Under the pieces are notes generated by a model. The model made no database searches and had not been told where the DNA came from. It was given only the letters and a program-made list of their open reading frames with translations. DNA of 64,000 bases from assembly GCA_016748015.1 (NCBI GenBank), contig JAAOMT010000523.1:62001-126000 (forward strand), given 5' to 3'. Position 1 is the stretch's first letter, and every line of letters begins with the position of its first letter. This stretch comes from Geosiphon pyriformis. Taxonomy: Eukaryota > Glomeromycota > Glomeromycetes > Archaeosporales > Geosiphonaceae. Both the position numbers and the translations under genes were made by a program. This document shows, piece after piece, positions 58,752-64,000 of the stretch.

Positions 58752-59030
58752 ATGTCTCATATACCTCAGTCAAATGATCCTTTAGCGAAACGTGGAAAAG
58801 CACTTGAAGAGGCTTACATTCGAGAAAAGGTTTTTTTAAAAAATATTTTTGACCAAAAATGCGTTAAATTTTACCATTTTTTAACTTTAAAAACAACTAA
58901 ACAATCAAAGGAACAACAAAAGTTACGACAATTAAGAATTGCTCAACAAGAGAAACAGAAAGTTGAAAATCATTATATCAATACCAACCAGCCAGATCAT
59001 GATCAGAAAGGTAACAAGCAAAATGGTTGA
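58752..59030 (+). CDS. Second IF1-family (IATP-like) small protein, 65 aa
   Basis: Two exons, 58752-58829 and 58911-59030, with an 81-bp intron. The spliced protein has 'DPLAKRGKALEEAYIREK' joined to 'EQQKLRQLRIAQQEKQK', the arrangement of IATP proteins (short inhibitory helix and then a charged coiled coil). It has no basic presequence, unlike the IF1-like gene at 50647-51080. The intron is a multiple of three and contains no stop, so unspliced mRNA would still be open (92 residues). It could be an IF1 paralogue acting in mitochondria by another import route, or a different coiled-coil protein. Confidence 0.7.
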   Translation: MSHIPQSNDPLAKRGKALEEAYIREKVFLKNIFDQKCVKFYHFLTLKTTKQSKEQQKLRQLRIAQQEKQKVENHYINTNQPDHDQKGNKQNG

Positions 59031-59154
59031 AATTTATTGATAACAAAAGTAGAACAATGCAACTCTTAATCTTGATCAAAAAAAGTTTCAAATAAGAACT
59101 ATTCCCTTCCAGCCCATTTTTAAATTATTAGTACTATTATTTTATACTTACGAA

Positions 59155-61183
59155 TTACATTAGGATTTCATTATGGTAACTATCTTTTAATTCTTTATGT
59201 GGTAGTACAATGCAGTTTCGAATTATAGTTTCATCCTTCACTACCACTTCTTTAGCTATAGAAGGCAAAAATTTAACCAACGCAAATTAATAAAATTGCC
59301 GATTTCAAGAAAATGATCAGAAAAATCAAGGGATTATACTTACCAAGAATGGTAACTGATTGAACTTTAACCCCATTCTCTGTGATAGTAGTTTGATAGT
59401 TCGTAGTTGGCGTTCCTTCTACACGTGCCCAAATTCCTACTTTTGAATCCCATCCTATGATACTATGCAGAACACAACTATTATTCTTAATCTCTGCATT
59501 ATCAAGAATAATTGAATGCTTAATACGAACGCCTTTTCCTATGATGGCTCGAGGACCTATGGTAACATTAGGCCCAATCTAATAGCATCACATTTTACCA
59601 ATAAAAAGAGATGACTCAAAAATGTACTTTTGAAATGGAAAAATATTGTATTAATGAATTCAAGACTCACCTTTGAACGAGGGTCCACGATAGCGGTAGG
59701 GTGAATGTATACGTTTCCTACAATTTCTGGGCCTACATCAGGATTATTTTTTGCTAATCTGTTTGGATCTGTTTGCGCGTATTGTTGAAGGTATAAAGTA
59801 TTAACAGGGACTGCCGAACTATAAATAAAATAGAAAATTAAATAAAGTATCGTGGCACCTTGAGATGCACAGTTAGAAAATCCGAATTACCCTGCCATCT
59901 TAATTTGCATCCAAAAGCCACTTGTCACGTAAACGTAAAGTTTTCTTATCTCAGTTAGTGGTCCAAATAAATCTTGTTCTAAACGCAGTTTGTCGTGATC
60001 TTGGGATAAATCTTGGCTATTTGTCATTTGATAGTTTAATATAATAATTTAAATTAAATGAATCTGTTAATAAGATCAAATCAGTTTTTCTGAAGGATAC
60101 GAAGCGTTAGCCTTTTTAATCAGCATGGCTTTTTTCATTTCCTCAAAAACTGCACAATCGAACAAATAGATCCCGCAACTAATAAGATTGGAAATAAACG
60201 TTTCAGGCTTTTCAACATAATGTAGTACTTCATTGCTGTCCGGTTTCGCCGCTAAGCAGCCAAATTTATTGGCATCTTCCCTCGCAACCTAATCACAACC
60301 AAAAAGGATGAATAGAAATTAAATATCTGTCAAGGGAATTTACAAATTATTGCCCACTAAGGACAAACTATGTGAGAAAAATACGGGTGATAATTATATT
60401 TCCTCTTTACTCGATTTTGGGAAAACATAGTTGTTGCCCGATTTGTGGATCCGGACCGATAAATAGAGTAATTTCCCAAAATGAAAATAAATCAAAAAAT
60501 AAGGAATTGATTGGCCGGAATCAGCACAATAAAATAATTGAAGATCCCCGGATCGAAAAATGTCCCAGCATAGTTTAATAGATCCGGAAATGAAAAATCT
60601 CAATTTGAATTAACTATTAATTAGAAATAAAATAAATTGAAAGTTAAGAACCTAAATCACTACCTTTGTGCCGAGAATTGTGCATAACCCACGATGCGTG
60701 TGATGAAACTTCATCATATCATTTAAAGGAAAATTACAAGCTACATCTCCATTCAGAACGAAAAACTGGTCGAGGTCTCCACGCATTATCTGGTCACGGA
60801 AGTGATAGATTCCTCCTGCTGTACCCAAAGAAGTATATTCTCTGAGATACCTGAAAGGGATAAAATTCTGTTAAAAACTTTTATAAAGGGTTGCTAAGGA
60901 CAAAACTGGAGCTGGAAAGTAAGCGTTTTATTAAATACCGAACGTTAACTTTAGGGAACTCTCTTGCAGCTTCTTCTAAAAAGCTTGAAAAAACGGAGTC
61001 TTCATAAAAGCCTACCAACAAAACTTCTCTCAAACCCTCAACTTTACTTAGTGCTTCCAAGTGATGCCAGATTATCGGGTGGCCAGCTACAGGGAACAAA
61101 GGCTTTGGAACGTTAAGTGATAGTGGACGAAAACTTGTCCCACGAGAAGGGCCGCCAACAAGTATAACAGCTTTGTATGCCAT
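59155..61183 (-). CDS. Mannose-1-phosphate guanylyltransferase alpha-like (GMPPA), 409 aa
   Basis: Seven exons: 60939-61183, 60664-60850, 60101-60288, 59891-60016, 59671-59818, 59344-59578 and 59155-59255, total 410 codons. The N-terminal nucleotidyltransferase domain begins '[20 protein letters not shown]'; the longer loop after GG marks the alpha type rather than the catalytic beta type. '[11 protein letters not shown]' and '[17 protein letters not shown]' follow. The C-terminal half has hexapeptide repeats of a left-handed beta helix ('[19 protein letters not shown]', '[16 protein letters not shown]'). In animals GMPPA is the regulatory partner in GDP-mannose synthesis. Intron 3 is long (375 bp) with a repeat, and the exon 3/4 junction (GTATCC donor) is the least certain. 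It shares a promoter region with IMP4. Confidence 0.9.
60289..60663. repeat. Possible MITE-like insertion in GMPPA intron 3
   Basis: The 375-bp intron contains TGGATCCGGACCGATA (60446-60461), the reverse complement of the word in IVD intron 7, and further GATCCGG words. A 68-codon frame here (60372-60578) is intronic and has no family similarity. Confidence 0.4.
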
Positions 61184-61357
61184 AAGATAGAAGTGTTATG
61201 TGTCAACAAATAAAATTTGGATAAGTGAAGAAGTTGCTAAAACTTCCTAGCCTTATTGCTTTAAAACTGCCAATGCACTCCTCCAATGGTATCACTCTAT
61301 TACAGTTATCACAGATATTGTTGCAAATGATTTTTGTCCTAGGCCCTAACTTAAACT
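61184..61357. promoter_or_regulatory. Shared promoter region, GMPPA-like / IMP4
   Basis: Only about 170 bp lie between the divergent start codons if IMP4 starts at 61358. No clear TATA box is seen. Confidence 0.45.
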
Positions 61358-62859
61358 ATGGTACCTTTGCTAAACCTTTTAGTGTTTTGTATATTTTTGT
61401 ATCAATCCAATAAATCTCTTTTTTGTCAAAACCCTTCAGATCAGGAGGGAAACACGCTTAAGACGTGAATACTTATTTCGAAAGTCTTTAGAGACCAAAG
61501 AAAAGCAAATTTACGAGCGCAAACAAAAAATCAAAGAAGCAATTCGAGGCTAGTTTCTCTGCTTCTCACTTGCTGACTCTGTAACTTTACTAACGAGTAT
61601 CTTATTATCTCAAAACAGAGGGAAAGCCTATACCCACCGAACTACGTAAAGAGGCCACCGAAGCTCAGAAAGAACTTTTTTATGATGAATCACAAACAGG
61701 TACATTGAATTTATTCTAATTAGCAGATCTCACAATACTTCAATCTAACAAAGCTTGCTTAATTTTGGTTTTTTGATAGCCCCTGAAACTCATATCGATG
61801 ATGAATACGCACGGGCTGGTATACAAGATCCAAAAATTTTGATCACTACTTCTCGTGATCCAAGTAGCCGCCTTCAACAATTTTCCAAGGTAGAGGATTG
61901 AAATCAATGGCTGCTTTGTTTCAAAGCCTTATCAATATCATATATATCTAGGAAATGAGGCTCGTCTTCCCAAATTCACAGCGCATCAATCGCGGCAACT
62001 ACGTCGTGAAGGAAATTGTCGATGCCTGTCGAGCCAACGATGTTACTGATTTAATAATATTGCACGAGCATCGTGGGGAACCTGGTCAGTACTTAAGTTT
62101 TCTCAAAAACATTTAGTTCTTGGTATTACAATATCCTTTATGTAGGCTTTTTAGGTTTTGAAGAAATTGGATTATTAATCTCTATTTTTGCATTCCTTAG
62201 ATGGATTTGTAGTTTCTCATCTTCCTTACGGTCCCACTGCTTTTTTTTCTCTTCACAATGTCGTTTTACGACATGACATTAAAGACGAGGGAACCGTCTC
62301 TGAAGCATTTCCTCACCTGATTTTCAACAATTTCAATTCAAACTTGGGAAAAAGGGTACCTCCCACTTTTTTAGTATCTCACCGCACAATCAGATTATCT
62401 CATTTGTTTCCTTCTTTTTGAAAAGGTAATGAATATACTTAAATATCTATTTCCGGTGCCTAAGGAAGACAGCAAACGAGTCATAACATTCGCTAATGAT
62501 AGCGACTATATTTCATTCAGGTATCTAATTTTTGCAATTATAAATCTCTGCGGTTTTTTAATGTATTTCAATATAAAGACTTTTATGTAAATATATGGAT
62601 TTAAAGACATAATGTATTTGTGAAAATGAGCCATAAAGACGTTCAATTGGCGGAGGTTGGACCAAGATTCGAGATGAGAGGTATTTATCTCGGTTCTTTG
62701 ACCTAAGATTACGTCAATTTCCCTAAAATCTGTTCTCAAATTATGTCTGACTTGATAGTGTATGAGATTAAATTGGGCACCGTTGATCTCAAAGACGCAG
62801 ATGTTGAATGGGTCTTAAGGCCTTATCAACGAACGGCAAAAAAACGAGATCAACTGTGA
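61358..62859 (+). CDS. IMP4: U3 snoRNP protein IMP4 (about 286 aa)
   Basis: Exons: probable ATG-only exon 61358-61360, then 61440-61548, 61619-61699, 61780-61889, 61952-62084, 62201-62355, 62426-62520, 62607-62680 and 62759-62859. Exon 2 begins '[18 protein letters not shown]', equivalent to the 'MLRR...RREYL' start of the family, so the Met must come from a tiny first exon; 61286 followed by GT is an alternative. The Brix domain reads '[19 protein letters not shown]', '[20 protein letters not shown]' and '[17 protein letters not shown]', ending 'VGPRFEMR' and 'VEWVLRPY'. IMP4 works in the small-subunit processome with Mpp10 and Imp3 in the nucleolus. The second intron (61549-61618) appears to use a GC donor. 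Confidence 0.92.
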
Positions 62860-63090
62860 TTTCCAGATCTGAATCTAACTAGGACAAGTAACAGAAACCC
62901 GGGTTCAAATCTCGAATGCTATATAATCGAATTCGTGGCTAGCTACTTGAAAATAAGCCCTCATAATAGTTGTGCCATCACATAGATGTTGGAACCAAGT
63001 TTCCATTATTATCGTAGCGTGCCTAACGGAGAGAAAAGTGGTTAATTTACTGTATTTTAGTACTGAAGGCAGAATAAAAGGTCGATTTTC
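62860..63090. other. Convergent 3' region of IMP4 and COX11
   Basis: This 231-bp stretch holds the 3' ends of both genes. CCGGGTTCAAATCTCG near 62899-62914 looks like the B box and T arm of a tRNA, but the rest of a tRNA cloverleaf is missing. Confidence 0.4.
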
Positions 63091-64000
63091 CTATACCTTG
63101 AAAAATGTATATGATAATGTAACTGTCTCGACATCTCTCATCAAGGGATCGTTATCAATTTCCGGATCCAAAAAAAAGAACACAGGCATGTCTACTTGTT
63201 CCCCAGCTCGCAATTTTTGCTCTTCGAAACAGAAACATTGAATTTTATTAAAGTATTGTCCGACCTTCATCGGTGTAACATTGTAAGTGGCGATACCAAT
63301 AATATCTTGATCTGACAAGTTTTTTGCCGTATAAAACGCGAGAGCCGTCTCTCCCGGCAAAACATAAACTTCACGTTGTTGTGGCATAAATTTCCATTGT
63401 AGCGCGACTGAAGTATCAGCATTGAATGTAATTCTAATCCTACGAGAATTTGTCATTGGCACAAGACGATCAGGGCTGAATTTGCTGGTATCTGTGTTAG
63501 GTGTTCCTACAAATCCTGTGATTTGACAGAACATCCGATAAAGTGGAACAGCAGCATAGGTGAAGCCTAAACCAAAGACTAACAAAGCAACAGTGTACAG
63601 TAACAGGGAACGATTTTTGGCTTGATAATGACTCTGGAAAGTTGTCCTTCGATTTTGTCTCGACTGATTTAAGTGTCCAGAGGTATTAACTGTAGTCGTA
63701 GAACTTGAAAAGTGCCTTCTTGAGAACAAGGCAACATTAAAAACTTTTGAAAAAGATCGAAAGGGTATTAAGATTAAAAGATTTGGTGATAGTTCCGATG
63801 AGTGATGAAGCCGAGAAACCACAGAATTATAAAATCTCGATCGTCGAAAACTCTCCTGCATAAAAGGACTAGTAAGTCAAAAAAATTAAAATGTAACTTT
63901 GATAAACAATAGTCCAATTTTACCTGTTTTAAAGAGCGATTTTTTGGTAAAAGAAAGGAAACTGGTGAGACTCGAAATATTATTGCGTGCCGATGCCAGA
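63091..64000 (-). CDS. COX11: Cytochrome c oxidase assembly protein COX11 (5' end off window)
   Basis: The main exon is 63091-63855. An upstream exon, 63924-64000 and beyond, is supported by AAACAG|GTAAAA and TATGCAG|GAG splice sites and an open in-phase frame of 25 codons with no Met, rich in Arg, Ser and hydrophobic residues like a presequence. If unspliced, an ATG at 63861 would give 256 residues. The protein has one membrane segment ('LLLYTVALLVFGLGFTYAAV') followed by 'PLYRMFCQITGF' and the intermembrane domain with the copper-binding 'QCFCFEEQ'. COX11 delivers copper to the CuB site of subunit 1 in the mitochondrial inner membrane. It ends 'VTLSYTFFKV'. Confidence 0.93.

Noticed and set aside
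60372-60578. 68-codon plus-strand frame with a CPICG motif
   Set aside because: It lies wholly within GMPPA intron 3, in a repeat-like stretch, and is not conserved with anything I recognise.
61225-61413. 62-codon plus-strand frame before IMP4 exon 2
   Set aside because: It runs across the proposed 5' UTR and first intron of IMP4 and does not join in frame to the conserved start.
62898-62925. tRNA-like B box and T arm after IMP4
   Set aside because: Four of five T-stem pairs form, but no matching acceptor strand, anticodon arm or A box is found at the right distance. It may be a tRNA-derived repeat scrap.

Overview
The window is nuclear DNA of an AT-rich, intron-bearing eukaryote, most likely a fungus. 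The gene structures (many short introns), a fungal-type housekeeping set (eIF3b, Eaf3/MRG15, IMP4, COX11, GMPPA, isovaleryl-CoA dehydrogenase, IF1) and the very AT-rich, transposon-loaded flank would fit an arbuscular mycorrhizal fungus (Glomeromycotina, Rhizophagus-like). That placement is inference; no marker gene in the window proves it.

Left part (1 to about 46.2 kb): a nested transposon graveyard. I resolve (a) Ty3/Gypsy elements of two LTR families: family 1 LTRs start TGTTACTCAT, family 2 LTRs start TGTTAYGGTTTAAG; (b) several copies of a non-LTR retrotransposon (LINE) with endonuclease, reverse transcriptase, RNase H and a C-terminal CCHC finger; (c) an ORF1-only LINE relative with its own 12-bp target duplication; and (d) a non-autonomous 3.5-kb LTR element. 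Nesting is explicit: Gypsy A sits in Gypsy B, which sits in LINE-0; the complete Gypsy C (11985-21694) splits LINE-1; a solo LTR and an unclassified 1.0-kb insert split LINE-2; a solo family 2 LTR splits the ORF1-only LINE-4; element F splits LINE-3. Short blocks of extremely AT-rich DNA between elements look like the original target DNA, and a 3.4-kb block of it survives at 42.2-45.7 kb.

Gypsy C is the most informative mobile element. Its order is LTR - gag (CCHC knuckle) - aspartic protease - Cys-rich region - dUTPase - RT - RNase H - integrase (HHCC, DDE, GPF) - extra ORF3 - polypurine tract - LTR. It has several stops and a frame change, so this copy is not intact. Its two 874-bp LTRs differ almost only by transitions, and the older elements have almost no CpG, which points to methylation-linked cytosine deamination.

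Right part (about 46.7-64.0 kb): a compact run of ten ordinary genes with short introns, often in divergent pairs that share a promoter: P-loop polynucleotide-kinase-like protein (-)/isovaleryl-CoA dehydrogenase (+); IF1 (-); eEF1A lysine methyltransferase EFM4-like (-); eIF3b (-)/MRG15-Eaf3-like (+); a second small IF1-like protein (+); GMPPA-like (-)/IMP4 (+); COX11 (-, running off the right end). They serve unrelated housekeeping roles (leucine catabolism, translation, chromatin, sugar nucleotides, ribosome biogenesis, cytochrome oxidase assembly) and do not form a pathway cluster. Exon joins were worked out by hand from GT-AG sites and family conservation.
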